A DNA stretch of 64,000 nt, from NCBI GenBank assembly GCA_015680685.1, contig MNCI01011925.1, positions 750,062-814,061 of the forward strand. The letters are read 5' to 3'. Below are positions 37,466 through 50,454 of this stretch, piece after piece. The stretch is from Gnetum montanum. Its lineage: Eukaryota; Streptophyta; Gnetopsida; Gnetales; Gnetaceae. A model generated the notes under the pieces. It was not told where the DNA came from, made no database searches, and worked only from the letters and a program-made list of their open reading frames with translations. The stretch's first letter is position 1. Each line of letters begins with the position of its first letter. A program made the translations under genes and the position numbers.

Positions 37466-39700
37466 ATGTCTTCTTCACACAAAACTAATGATGCATTGTA
37501 TGATGAGAACACTCATAGGAGAAATGATAAGATATACACTAAAGAAAATTGGAGTGAACAACCTCAAATAGGGGTTTCCTATGCTCATTTAGACCCTTAC
37601 TACACTCAAATACTACATTAAACTAGGGTAAAAAATCCTAGAGGAGATGGAGTAAGTCCTAGATCAAGGAGGACCTCAAGGCCTAGGACCTGCTCTAAAC
37701 CTAGACAAGATAAATCAAGGGACCATGGGGAGAACTATAGAAGCCATGGCAATTCTCCCATTTCCTCATATTCTTCATCCTCTTCAACATCTAGTTTTGA
37801 AAATGATGAACATAGATATAGAGATAGAGCTCCACTACAGAGTCAAGATAAAGATAGAAATCAAACCCAAGAGCAAAATCAAAGACATCAAAATGAGCAT
37901 AGACAAGATCATCATAATCAAACAAATAAAAATATAAATTTTCATCACAACATGTATGATGGTGATGAACCCTTATTGGCCCCTAAGAGCCTAATGCAAA
38001 TCATGAAAGCAGTTAAGATACCCCACAAGCATCGCAGGAAGAGTCACCTACCTAGGTTTGATATGAATAATATCCCTAAATTTGTGGGAGGCTACAATTT
38101 GAATCCACAACATCATCTACAAGCCTTCCATGATGCTTGTGTCTCATACAACATTAAAAGTGGGTGACAAAAGCTTAAGCTCTTTCCTAGGACACTAACT
38201 GATGAAGTGAAAAGTTGGTATAGATCATTGGAACCAAGTTTCATTCACCAGTGGTCCAAAATGCTGGAAATTTTTAATGAAAATTACCAAACCTATGAGA
38301 GACTATCCAACTTAAGAAGACAAATCCATGGATGAAGACAAGAACAACATGAATCCTTGGACATGGCCTTAGATAGATATTATTCTCTACTAAATCGATG
38401 TCCAAGTCATGGTTTCTCTGAGGAAAAGTAGCTCTTCCACATCATTCATGGGCTTCATAATGAAACAAGGGAGACCCTTGGGATGTATGCTTCAAGTCAA
38501 TTATATGAGCTATGAACCCATTAGGACTGAGAGTTAATTGAGCATGTGGCAAAGGAAGAAAGAGAGTTATGCAAATGGGAGAATGTTGAGAAATCTAACT
38601 GGGACCCAACTCTTCGAAAGGAGAAGGTCCATATCTATGGTAAGGAGAAAGAGGTAGCTCTCAATAAAGTGATTTTACAACAAACCTTGCCAAAAAAAAT
38701 TTATCAATGAGCTTGAAGCAAAGCTAGGTGAGATGTTGGAATGGAAAAATGAGAAAGTTATAACTTGCAAAGAAACCATAGAGAAGAGAGTAATGCAAAA
38801 AAAAATCAAGTGATCACAAAAAAAGGAGGAAAAAGAACCAAGAAATAGCTAGGAACACTATTAGCAAAAAGGGGAAATGGCCATAGAAGAAGAGGTTATA
38901 GACTCAACCATTGAAGAAGATGATGGATGTGACATTTGCCTATATGACCATCCAAAGTGCTATTGCCCAATCATGTTACATCTACATGAGTATGGGGCTT
39001 TTGCATTGAATCCAAAGTTTATACAAAAGCAAATGCCTAGGAAATTACCTTACTCACAAGGAAATTTTAGACAGTCCTATAGCAAACCGTACTATCCTAG
39101 TGGGACATCTTATCAGCCTCAAAACTACTGTCAACTATAGTGGAAAAACCCATACTTATGGGGGAGGCCATCATCAAATTAGCACTACCCTTACTACCAG
39201 TCAAACCCATATGAAAATTATGTTTAATAACTTGTTTTCCCAACTAGTTCTACTTCTTCTACCTCAAATCACTATGACCACTCTCTCGAATATCATCATC
39301 CCACAACATCTTATATGAGATCACCACCTCACACCTATCATCCTACATCATACCCTCAATATTCTCATACTCACCTCCATCATATGTTACCTCCAACAAC
39401 ACAGAAAGGTTCAACATCACAACATCAACAAGCGAATGCCACTTGTGCTATGAATGTGCATAAATATGTCATTCCTAGTAGGTCCCCACTACAAACTCAA
39501 AAACATCCCTTCTTTAGGAAAGTTCGTAGGTAGAAGCAAAACACTCATGGACTAACCACATCATCTAAACTAGCATAGTGCCAATCTGGTGCAATGCCTC
39601 CCTTTTCACAATCACCGTCTCCTAATCATACGCAAAAGCCAACATCCATTACCACTCCAATAGAAGACATAAATGATAAACCTATCTTTGTGGAGAGATA
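37466..39700 (+). pseudogene. Element 4 gag
   Basis: Begins MSSSHKTND at 37466, parallel to MSSSSHK in element 3. The conserved core at 37952-38167 reads FDMNNIPKFVGGYN and HLQAFHDAC. The C-terminal part at 38877-39140 has CDICLYDHPKCYC, a zinc-knuckle-like motif, followed by a serine/proline/tyrosine-rich tail. Stops interrupt it in several places. In this copy gag is the only protein region left. Confidence 0.85.
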
Positions 39701-41785
39701 GAAGAATCTATGCATCACTAATAATGATAAAGGATGCAATTGTGGGCCAGAAGTTTGAAATATTAACACAACCCCTATACTAATCCATCATAAAGTTCAA
39801 GAGCAAGTATGTGAGTAAAAGCTAGTCTACAGAGTAGCCACTAAATCAAGAGACACTTAGTGGCTTGAAAATGAGAATATAAAACTATTTCAAAGATGCA
39901 TGGAAGTAACTAATTTGCTTATTAGTTCTATAATTTTCTAATTCTTCATATGTTTTTCATTTCTTTATATTTTTCTCTTTTCTTGAGTCATTTTCTTTAT
40001 GTTTTTTGAATGTATTTCATGTTTTTATTAATAAAATTTCCAAGTCATGATGCAGAAGTTAATGCCATGTGTTGGATTTTTATTCTATGCTATCAAGATG
40101 ATTGGGTATGTAATTGTGTAAAGTAGTGAGACCACCTCATCCATCCCTCTAGTTCTTCGAATAAAAGATCTTTTTCATGAAAACAATTTGATTCTTCTTT
40201 TATGAAACTAAAATTTATCAATGATCATTATACCTTGAAGAAAGAGGAAATGACCAAGTGGGAATGACAAAGGATGTGACCTCAAGGGGACTTGTTGGAT
40301 TCTCTTCTTGACTTTCTTCATGTGGTTTATGACTCCTCTTAGAACATATCATCACTTCTTCATTGACCAATAAAAAGGAAACTCTATCTTTGCATGGTGT
40401 GGTTCCCATAAAAAAAATAAAAATAAGAAAAAAAAAGACAAAAAGAAAAAAATAATAAACAATAATGAAAATTTAAAGCACACCCCTTAGAAATTTTACC
40501 ATTCCCAAAGGCATCCCTCTAACTAAGGTCCTTCCTAACTTCCTCTCTTTTCTTCTCTTTTTGGAGTGATGATTGTCCTTTGATGTGGTTGTGGACTTAT
40601 GATGGTTGGTAGGATGGAACACATCAATGTGAGGTCACTGTTCATGGTATGGACTTGGTTTGAACTTGGATAGATAGGTATGTTGATCATTGTAATAACA
40701 CTTCTCACAAGAACCTATTGTAGACATGGTCAAATACCTTACATCCTAATCTTTGCAATCCCTTTTCATTCCATTATTCACCTCACTATTGCATGCGATT
40801 ATGAGCCTTTTGGTTTTGTGTAGTATAGTGCATCCCAACCATGATAGTTGTGTGTTGTTTGGAACAAAGGCATGATCTACATTTAACTTCTAAGGTGCCC
40901 ATGTACATTTATAGAAGTGGTTATGCAAGGGAATTATGGAAAGAGCCTACTTTGGGGAGGACCCACTTGCATAACTTTTGTTGATCATGGCTTTGAACTA
41001 ACCTTTACATCTTCTAGAACATTAATGATAGTTTCTCCAAATTTATGCATAATTTTGGGACTACTTTTCATCCCTTTCAATTACTTTTTTACTTTTTCCT
41101 ACTCCCTTGTTAAAATATCCTTCAAGTTCAATATTTCTTGGCCATCTTCTAAATTAGACCTTTGGTTTCAATTGTTCAAAAAATTGTGTGATTCTAAAGT
41201 TATGCTTATTAGTCATGAGGGCTAAGAATGTTCACTTTGAAATTTTTCTAACATCCTATTTTTGAACATCATGGTCACTAATAGTGATTGATCAAAATAA
41301 TGTAATTAACTTAATGATTTTAGTTACCTCATAGACTTGGGCATAGCATGCTATAATCACCTTGTGCTTAAATGATAACTAAGGGATCCAAAAAGGGTTA
41401 ATTATTAAGGAAAATTTACCAAAACTAATGTTGATCCTTTAGTGACTACAGGTGATGCTAAAAGAAATACCTAAGGAAGAAGGTCTTTTAACAAGCATGA
41501 AAATAAAGCCAAGAGGGGGACAACGGAGGATATGCCCATGGAAAAATCATAGCACATACAAGATAGCAACTCAAACTTCACATGTTTACTAGATCCATGG
41601 GACGATGAGAAGAAATTGCATTCCATTCTTCAAGAATGTTCTACATAACTAGAGAAGTATCGACATAACAATCAAGATTAAAACTCTACCATTGCTAGCT
41701 ACAACAAGAAGAATCATCTTCAACGAATTCCTGAAGACCTCTGCAAATTTTGTAATCTTCAATGTTTATTTAGTATTTTTTTCAC
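39701..41785 (+). other. Element 4 linker and 3' spacer
   Basis: 39701-39930 matches the protease-RT linker of element 2. At about 39930 it jumps to the T-rich post-pol spacer, so RT to integrase is missing. The conserved GTGACCTCAAGGGG (40276-40289), CTTTGGGGAGGACCCA (40950-40965) and a TAGTCATGAGGG motif (41210-41221) line up with the spacers of elements 2 and 3. Element 3 interrupts it at 41786. Confidence 0.75.
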
Positions 41786-42565
41786 TAATGAGTCATGATA
41801 TCGCATACACGATATTGTGTCCTGCCTCATCTTCTATAAATAAGAGGTGGTGCCCTTTTTTCCCGATAGTTAGACTTAGACCCTTAGCCAAACTCTTGCA
41901 GCTTTACCATTCTAGAGTTAGAATAATTTATGTGTGCCCACAGTAGGATTCATAGAGTGAACGGATCTTTATTCGAGCAAATTGTACCTGAGCACACATT
42001 TGTGGATGGCACTAAATACGAACTTTATGATAAACCTTGCAGCATATAGACTAAGCTAATTAGTAATTAATTATTGTTGAATGTTTAATGCTTTCCTAGT
42101 TAATTAATCTCTCTCTTGACCCTTGACTCTCTTAGTTAAGTACACACAGTACAACCACTTCGAGCATGTGTGTAGCACTTGGTAACCTAGTAACGACTAG
42201 CGTTTGGTAATCACAGCAGTGTTGCACTGGTTCAGGATGTGTACGGCAAGTGGGAATGGATACTGGTGTTAGGAACAATTAGAACTTAGTTAGCGAATAG
42301 TTAATGTAAGTTCGTCACTTAGTTCTCTTTACTTTCCCTTATTAGCATAAGACGTTAAAAAGATAAAAGCTATAAAAAATCATATACCTCAAGTTACTTA
42401 ACCATACAACCATGAAAATATAAGTAAGTTTGGGAAGATAACGATTAATTAACCTTGAGTGTTCCATTAAGGCGTGTAAGCACTTAGTCCTTGGAGTTCG
42501 ACCGGATCGCACGTGAAACGCTCATATTCATATGGTTGAGTGTAGGGGTACCTCGCCACTCATCA
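41786..42565 (+). repeat. Element 3 5' LTR (780 bases)
   Basis: Begins TAATGAGTCATGATATCGC (TGATGAG with one transition) and ends GTACCTCGCCACTCATCA. TATA box at 41835-41842. It aligns along its length with the 3' LTR, with many transitions and small deletions, including loss of the AATAAA signal to CTAAATA near 42013. Confidence 0.93.
41835..41842 (+). promoter_or_regulatory. TATA box in element 3 5' LTR
   Basis: TATAAATA followed by AGAGGTGG. In the 3' LTR the same site has decayed to AATAAATA (50537-50544). Confidence 0.75.
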
Positions 42566-42566
42566 T

Positions 42567-42584
42567 TGACACCATTGCCGGGGA
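42567..42584 (+). promoter_or_regulatory. Primer binding site of element 3
   Basis: TGACACCATTGCCGGGGA lies one base after the LTR end. It differs at three positions from the tRNA-Asp(GTC) complement TGGCGCCGTTGCCGGGGA; the differences are transitions of the kind left by cytosine methylation decay. Confidence 0.88.
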
Positions 42585-42710
42585 CTTATTTGTTTGTGCA
42601 CTGCATAGAACATAGGAAATCATCCATATCATTTGGACGCTAGAACAAACCCTTAGGGTTAATCAAAGAAAGATAAGCCAATGATACATCACACACTGAA
42701 TAAGATAAAA

Positions 42711-45035
42711 ATGTCTTCTTCTTCACATAAGAGCATTTCACAGCCTAAGACTAACACAAAAGACAGTCGGTGGCATACTACATGTAACCAAGATCTGCCA
42801 GTTCCTCAACAGTTTCGTGTGGTATATACTCATCATGATTAGTATGTACCTAATTTCACCTTTATTCTCCACCAAGATGAACAACTGCATTGGAGAGACT
42901 TGGAGGGTAACATAGTGTTGCCTCCAGACCGATCAGTCCCCAACATGCTCCTTTGTGCTCTCACACGAATAGGCATGTCACTTTTATACATGGAATACAT
43001 TGCATGCAATCATGACACAATGGATTATCATCCCACAGAAGCGTGACATCAAAGGGACTTGTGATAGGAGAGATACCATACATCCTTGAAGGGTAAATTA
43101 TCCCATAACACTCCGCACGTCTTGAGCAAAATTGGGGATGGTGAACCTGTCTCAACAGGTTCCCCACAAAATGATGTTTCCCCTCCTAATGATGGTTAGG
43201 AGGTGATGTATCAAAACCTCCACTCCACAGCTCACAACCTTGGTTCTGATACCCACAAACACAAAGTGTTCAACAAGGGGACATAAACACATGATAAGGA
43301 TGGACATTCTGATCGTGATCACGATCAAGGTCGAGACCACCGAAGAAAAGGTAGAAAACACCGTCATGGTGATGGTTCTCCTTCTTCTTCACCTTCATCA
43401 TCACATTCACCCTCTCCTTCAGTGTCCGGACGTAGTCATAAGGAAACCAACCGTGAGGATAAAGGAAAACAGAGTGAAAAACATCGATGAGATAGTCGAG
43501 AACAAGGACAAGGGAACTCTAAGGAATCAAGGCATAGAATAAGGGAGAGTAGGGAACTACGTAGACATCATAGATGCTATGAACGAGATGACCATGCAAC
43601 TAGAAGCATGCTAGATATAACGGAGGCTGTAAGAGTTCCCCTAAGGCACCAAAAGGATAGTAGGATCAAGAGGTTAGACATGAACAACATCCCAAGATTT
43701 GAAGGGGGATACAACACTGATCCTCAAAATCATTTGCAAGAATTCCACAATGCATGTGCCTTGCAAAACATAGAGAATGAATGGCAAAAACTGAAGTTGT
43801 TCTCAAAGACACTAGTGAAAGAAGCTGAAAGCTAGTACCAGTCCTTAGAACCAGAATCGATTTGGAGGTGGAGTACAATGTTTGAACTATTCAATGATAA
43901 GTATCAAACATACTCCCAAGTGTCTAACCTGCAAAAGCAAATCCAAGGATAGAAGCAAGGAAATCATGAACCATTGGATACTACCATGGACCGCTATTAC
44001 GCATTATTACATTGTTGCCCTGGCCATGGTTATTTGCAGCAGGATCAACTATGCCATCTCATGGATGGACTTAGGCATGAAACAAGAAGAACCCTTGGAA
44101 CATATGCCCAAGGAATATTATCAGAGCTTAGGTCTCATGAAATTCATAGATTGCTAGAGTAAGTAGCCAAAGAAGAAGGTGAGCTACGAAAGAGAGAAAG
44201 TGCAGAAGAGTACAACCAAGATCCTTCCCTCCGAAAACGAGGACTGAGATTCTGTGAGGAGGAAGAAGAGTCACCACTCAAAGAGATGGTGAATAGGAAA
44301 ACTTTGCCACTCCAAAATTTAACAACAAAAGTATCAGCAAAGTTAGACCAAATGTGGGACTCCCTAAATAGTAGGTTTGAAACTATTCTTAAAATCATAG
44401 AGGAGTCTAGGGAGCAAGGTAGTGAGCATGAAAAAAGGAAAAAGAGAGAAGTGGACAATGCATGTAACAAGGGTAAGGGCAAAATGGCTATCACCGAAGA
44501 GGTTGTGGATTTAGACATGGACAATAACAATGGATGTGAGATATGCCAATATGACCATCCTAAGGGATGTTGCCCAGTGATCTCACATCTACAAGAGTTT
44601 GGGGTGTATGCACTCAACCCATGACTTAATAAATGGCAAGCACCCCGATGGTTACCTTATCCCCAAGGCAACCCAAGGTAGTTTCACCAACCTTCAACAT
44701 ATTATCCAAGTGGAACTCCACCACAACCTGTTGAGCAACATCAATAGTGGAAATACCCACAGTCATGGGGGATGCCACCACCAAGGCAACAATAACCCTA
44801 CCAGCAACCGAATCCATATGGCTATTACGTGCAGCATCCAATCTTTCCACATGACTCTATTGGTCACGTGACACTACAACATCACTACCAAGCTTGGGAG
44901 TATTATAGGACTCCTTCTCCTAGGGGAGATAACCCAGAGACATACCATCCTCCAAATCCATCTGCAACTCTCACACCGATAGCTCCATTATCACTTGCTC
45001 CAACAATGCAGGGGAAACTCCCTGCTCAACTGTAG
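42711..45035 (+). pseudogene. Element 3 gag
   Basis: Starts MSSSSHKSISQ at 42711, then FILHQDEQLHWRDLEG (about 42860-42905). The capsid-like core at 43608-43835 has LDMNNIPRFEGGYN and LQEFHNACALQN. It continues at 43974-44162 (MDRYYALLHCC, GLRHETRRTLG) and at 44286-44624, ending CEICQYDHPKGCC, a C-x2-C-x3-H-x3-C motif one residue shorter in each of two gaps than the usual retroviral knuckle. A proline-rich tail follows. Several single stops and frameshifts break it. Confidence 0.88.
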
Positions 45036-45056
45036 CAACGCAATGCCACAAGGGCT

Positions 45057-45730
45057 ATGAATCCTCAACCCACAATTGGTTCTGACAACCTTATGAAGAA
45101 AATACCTTTCTTCAAAACCAACAGTCCAACTAAGCCCTCACAACAACAAGCAGCTGAACCTCTGAACACCTCTCCATCAAATAAGGCTTCAGAGCTCCCT
45201 TCAAACCAAACACTGAGCTCAACACATACAGTTATGTTGACACATGTTGTTACTAACTAGATTAAGGTGGGCCACCTTCCCAGGAAATTCTCTAATCCCA
45301 GAATCCCTCTAATCTATCTCCAAGTCAATGGGAATGAACCATGTAAAGCTCTTCTGGACTCAAGTTCCGGAGTCAACTTAATATCACAAGAGATGTACAA
45401 AGCCTGGAACCTGCCTCCATTAAGGAAGAGCAATATTCACCTAGAGTTGGCTAACCAGTCCATCACTATTCCCTTGGAACTGGTGGAGGACATCATTACC
45501 ACTATGTGTGGGTGGTCATACCTAGCTAATTTCCTAGTGATACAAGTAAATAACGGTAAAGGGGACTTCCTAATAATAATGGGAAGGGCATGGCTTAAGT
45601 ACTATAGATGCATGCCTAGGAATCCGTGATCATTCTCTGGAAATATCCAAGAAGAACACTTTTGGAAAGATCGAGAAGAAGAAGGTTCCATGCATTGCAT
45701 ACAGTGATACAGGGTGTAATTGCATGTAGA
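45057..45730 (+). pseudogene. Element 3 aspartic protease
   Basis: Open frames at 45057-45260 and 45267-45629 carry CKALLDSSSGVNLISQEMYK, the active-site region, with D-S-S in place of D-S-G/D-T-G. It continues QSITIPLELVEDIITT, then FLVIQVNNGKGDFLIIMGRA. The downstream linker reads GCNCM then a stop. Protease would mature the Gag-Pol precursor in the particle. Confidence 0.82.
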
Positions 45731-45846
45731 GATCATGGGTTGTGCAAAGTTTAGCATTACCTGCATGCAATCGATATGCACAAGACATTAATATACAAAA
45801 GTGCCTGTATGTAGCAGCCACATGATAAGAAGACACCAAATGGCTG

Positions 45847-46167
45847 ATGGCTGATCAAGAGAGTAGCTCACTAACATGCATGGAACTAACTGAGGGAATA
45901 ACTTATGCTTACATGGAAAGCATAGATACACTAAAGCAAGTTCGCTTCCAACTTCCAAGCCTTAACCTTGAAAACATCAACTGGGGGAGGTTGGAAATTC
46001 CTAAAAAATTAAAACAAGAGCCCCTAGAATTAAAACCATTGCCCACCGGTCTGGAATATATGACCCTCAAAAATGGAAAACCAATAATCATCAATGCAAG
46101 ACTTTCTTCCAAACAAAAAGAAAGCCTACTGAAAGTGATAAATAAGTGGTCAAAAGCCTTTGCCTAG
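45847..46167 (+). pseudogene. Element 3 linker between protease and RT
   Basis: Open frame of about 106 codons containing LKQEPLELKPLPTGLEYMTL and an SKQKESLLKVINKWSKAFA end. It is the connecting segment found just before RT in plant Ty3 polyproteins, and elements 2 and 5 hold its counterparts. It is separated from RT by a stop. Confidence 0.75.
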
Positions 46168-46269
46168 TCATACCTCGAATTAACTAGAATAGATCCTAGG
46201 ATATGCTAGCATAGGATTTACACTGATCCCTCCATGAAACCTCGAAAACAACCGTAGAGGTGATTGAAC

Positions 46270-47055
46270 CCAAAATTGAAGCAAGTAGTAAAAGAAGAAA
46301 TAGAATAGCTTCTTAAGGCTAGGATCATATATCCCATTGTTGATAGCGAATGGGTTAGCCCTCTGGTGATCGTGCTGAAAAAGGGAGGCAAATGGAGGAT
46401 GTGCATAGATTTTAGGCTACTGAACATGGCAACATTTAAGGATCACTTTCTATTGCCATTTGTTGACCAAGTCTTAGACACCATAGCAGGGCATCGCTAT
46501 TATAGTTTTTTGGATGGCTATAGTGGATACAACCAAATACGGATAGCCCTAGAAGATCAAGCCAAGACAACAGTCACCAGTCCTTGGGGAACATTTGCAT
46601 ATAAATAAATGTCATTTGGCTTGTGAAATTCCCCTGCCATGTTTCAACACCTAGTTCTAAGAATATTCCAACAGCATATAGGAAACGAAGTGGAAGTCTT
46701 TATGGACGATTTCTCCACTTATGGAACAAGTTTTGATCAAGCCTTGGACTAATTAGAGCAAGTGTTGAAAAGATGCATAGAAACCAACTTAAGGCTCAAC
46801 TGGCAGAAAAGCCATTTAATGATCCAAGAAAGCATAGTACTTGGACATAAGGTTTCACATTCAGGAATAGAGATGGACCTAGATAAAGTTAGAGTCATCC
46901 AAGGAATCACCCATCAACAGGAAGCTGTCAAAGACATTGGATCATTCCTTGGACACACTGGCTACTATAGGAGATTCATTGAGAACTTCTCCAAGATTAC
47001 CAAATCATTGGTAGAACTAACAAAGAAGGATGTACCATTCAAATGGACCAGGGAA
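46270..47055 (+). pseudogene. Element 3 reverse transcriptase
   Basis: Motifs in order: GGKWRMCIDFRLLNMATF, FLDGYSGYNQIRIA, GTFAYK followed by a stop, VFMDDFSTYG, LRLNWQKSHLM and FLGHTGYYRRFIENFSKI. The catalytic FMDD box is intact (46702-46710), unlike in elements 1 and 2. At least three in-frame stops (in AYK-stop-MSFGL-stop and LD-stop-LEQ) make the domain unusable. A frameshift at about 47055 leads to RNase H. Confidence 0.92.
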
Positions 47056-47490
47056 TGAACAAGCATTCCAAACTCTGAAACAAAAGCTTGTAGAAACTCC
47101 CATTCTACAAGCCCCTGACTGGTCCAAACCATTCCATATAATGATTGATGCATCCAATTATGCCTTAAGAGTCGTACTTACACAATTAGATGACCAAAAA
47201 TGTCCTTACTACATCCACTATGCAAGTAGGAGTATCGTTGGTGCACAACTTAACTACACAACTACAGAAAACAAATTAATGGTTGTAGTGTTTACACTAG
47301 ATAATTTTAGGCACTATGTGTTAGGTTACAAAGTGTTCATCCATATAGATCATAGTGTAATCTGGTTCCTCATGAACAAGCCAACAATTAGCCCTCGTAT
47401 TATACGGTGGCTGGTAATCCTACAGGAGTTCGATCTAACGATGATCGATCGAAAGGGCACCGAGAATGTCGTTGCAGATCATTTATCTCA
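47056..47490 (+). pseudogene. Element 3 RNase H domain
   Basis: Part of an open frame at 47030-47863. It shows MIDASNYALRVVLTQ (first acidic residue), YTTTENKLMVVVF (Glu), FIHIDHSVIWFLM (Asp) and ends DRKGTENVVADHLSQL. The acidic residues are kept. It would remove the RNA template strand during reverse transcription. It is continuous with the start of integrase. Confidence 0.9.
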
Positions 47491-48880
47491 ATTACGCTGG
47501 GACAACAAAGAGGATGAATATGTAAGGTCCGATCATTTTCCTGATGAAGCCCTCTTTGCCAGTGTAGTGAATAACCAAACCACGAAGATGAATTGGTATA
47601 GTAGCATTCTCTCCTATCTCCTTACCCAAAAAACACCACAAGAGCTGGACTTTAGGAAGAAACAACAGTTTCTTCACAGAGCCAAGTACTTCATGGAGAT
47701 CAATGGAAAACTTTACAAAGTGTGTCCTGATGGCTTGGTTCGATGGTGTGTGCCCAAGGTGGACCAACTAAGAGTTCTCCAAGATGCTCATGAGGGCCCT
47801 TGTGGGGGTTACTATGCAGGGAGACGAATGGCTATTAAGATCCTGCTTGCAAGATATTACTAGCCAACATTATTTCGGGATGCCCATCAATTTGTCCAAT
47901 CTTGCGAGCACTGTCAACGTGATGGGGGAATGACTGCTAGAATGGAGGGTCCACAACAATGGATTCAACCTTTAGAACCCTTCGACATTTGGGAGATAGA
48001 CTTTATGGGGTCCATTACACCAATGTCCAATGGAAAATCTTATATTATAGTTTCCATAGACTATCTAACGAAATGGACTGAAGCAACTATTGTTACAAAC
48101 TACACATCATCTACAGCTGCACGTTTTGTGCAACAAAAAATTGTAAATAGGTTTGGTGTGCCACGTGCACTTATTTCAAATAACGGAACACATTTCACAG
48201 GTGCAAATTTTTGGAAGTTAATGCAACACTTAGGGGTTGAACATAAATTGACTACACCTTATCACCCCCAAGCTAACGGACAAGTTGACGTCACCAACAG
48301 GGAGATCACTAAAACATTGACAAGGACAATTAGCAAGTATAGGCGAGATTGGAGCACTAAATTGAATGATGCTCTTTGGGCATACCGCTCCACCTGGAAA
48401 CTCCCTATAGGCTACTCTCCCTATGAGTTAGTGTACGAAAAGCTTCCAATGCTTCCAATTCAAACCGAGCTCCATACACTATCAATGGCTTGTGACCTCC
48501 ACCTCAATCTTGATCTAGCACAAAAACAAAGGTTGGTAACTTTAAACGTGCTAGACAAAAATTGATTAGCAGCCCTGTAATCAAATGAGTTGCACAAGGC
48601 ATATAACAAGCAACACCATGACTTGAAGATTTGAAAGGTTAAGTATAAACCAGGAGATAAGGTTCTCTATTGGAATCCCACACATGTGCCACAATGCACA
48701 AAATTTCAAACACTGTGGGAAAGACCTTACATTATTCATACAACCTTTCCTTCAAGGACCATGACCATATACAAACCTGAGAGCCCTTATAAGAGATTAC
48801 TAGTCAATGTGCAACAAACCAAACCCTTCCATGAACTTAGAATGGCCAGTGCACATAATACCTCTAAGAAGGGATGACCC
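47491..48880 (+). pseudogene. Element 3 integrase
   Basis: The zinc-binding region (about 47780-47920) reads AHEGPCGGYYAG, where element 2 has histidine instead of the first Tyr; C-x2-C follows in SCEHCQ. The core at 47930-48565 has WEIDFMGS (first Asp kept). Then comes ISNNGTHF, with Asn for the second Asp (AAT at 48179-48181), and NGQVDVTNREI, with Asp for the catalytic Glu (GAC at 48287-48289). The C-terminal part KPGDKVLYWNPTHVP follows with stops. Two of three DDE residues are altered. No chromodomain. Confidence 0.92.
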
Positions 48881-49392
48881 TGCTCATTATTTTGGATCTC
48901 GTCCTTCCAACTCAGTCATGGGGGAGATGGCCATCTCTACTGATCATTTGAGGCCCTCAATTCCTTTTTTTAAGTTTTTATTTTACACATTTTTTTTTTA
49001 CAAATTTCTTTAACTTTTCTTATTTTTGTTTTGCAACATCATTTATACTTTTTCATTTCTTTGTGTGTTTGTTTGTTCTGTTAGGTTTGTCACCTAATAA
49101 GTGCTCTTGATGGTGGTATGAACTGTATTCTATTGATTGCTAATGTTTGGTTTTTACCTTTAAGTTATAATGTTGATACTAAGGTATGGTTCTTTTGATA
49201 TAGTAGGCAATGAGTTCACATCATGCATGAATTCATAAATATTCTATGGTTTCTCTTGGCTTGGAATTGTACAGTATCTTTCTTAATAATAAAACTATTA
49301 ACGAATTGGTGACTGGGCATTTCTCAAACTGAGGAAGGACTCAAGGACTGAAAGGATGTGACTTCAAGGGGATTTGATGCATTTGTGCTAGC

Positions 49393-49566
49393 NNNNNNNN
49401 NNNNNNNNNNNNNNNNNNNNNNNNNNNNNNNNNNNNNNNNNNNNNNNNNNNNNNNNNNNNNNNNNNNNNNNNNNNNNNNNNNNNNNNNNNNNNNNNNNNN
49501 NNNNNNNNNNNNNNNNNNNNNNNNNNNNNNNNNNNNNNNNNNNNNNNNNNNNNNNNNNNNNNNNNN
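49393..49566. other. Assembly gap (174 N)
   Basis: Unresolved bases within the spacer of element 3. Open frames that cross it are artefacts. Confidence 0.95.
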
Positions 49567-50454
49567 GATACATTGTTTTCTTTTTGGTAATTTCTTATGG
49601 TTAAGACTTTAACTCTTGCTTCCAAATGACATTTCCAGAGCCTATAGACTCTTTGAATGTGGGTTTGTCAGGGCATAATGGGCATGAGCTTGCTTTGGGG
49701 AGGACCCACTGGCATTCCTATTTGGTGCATCAGTTAACTTCTTTCCCTAAAACATTTCTGCAATCAACATTTGTTTTGTTCATTCCCACTTTTGACATCC
49801 ATTTTATCAGCATTGCCATTGTTTATTTCTCTCCATCTTTCTTATTCCTTATCTTTTTCCATTCTATCGCTACTAGAGGATCGCTCTTAGTCATGGGGGT
49901 CCTGCTTGGTCCAATTTTTTCAATTTTTTCAATTTTCTCCTAACCCCTACACATTGGGTAGTCACCAATGTTATATCTTTAGAATCTATATTAGCCATAT
50001 CACAACTCAGCCAATGGACCTTACACCGAGGCAAGGTATCAACTGCATTATGATTTATTTATCCTTACTAATATGAGACTGTGTTGTGTGTGCAGATGGA
50101 AATCATACAACAATGGACTGGATCTAGAGGAAACACTTAGGATGGACTGATGCTGGAATAGTTATGCAAGGAAAAAGATTGATGGCACAGTTACGAATGG
50201 ACAACGGAAGGCACAATCCTGGCATCGGCAGCAACACGCCTTCTTCTTTCTCCCTCTCTTCTCTCTCAGTTATCAAATAAGGCTAGATGTCAAATGTGTA
50301 TAGTGTTCACTCTTGTGGTCATGAATACTAATATTGCCATGTATTGTAATGATGATCCATTCACGTGTCACCCCATTCACCATTAGTGTCATTCAAGCCA
50401 ATAACCCCATACCTTCCCAATATTTTATAAGGAACTCAGGGATGAGTTTTCATT

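Noticed and set aside
42567-42584. Fragment of a tRNA gene
   Set aside because: The tRNA-like bases match only the 3' end of tRNA-Asp in complement and lie beside an LTR, so this is a primer binding site.
49341-49625. Open frames across the 174-base gap
   Set aside because: They consist mainly of unresolved residues.
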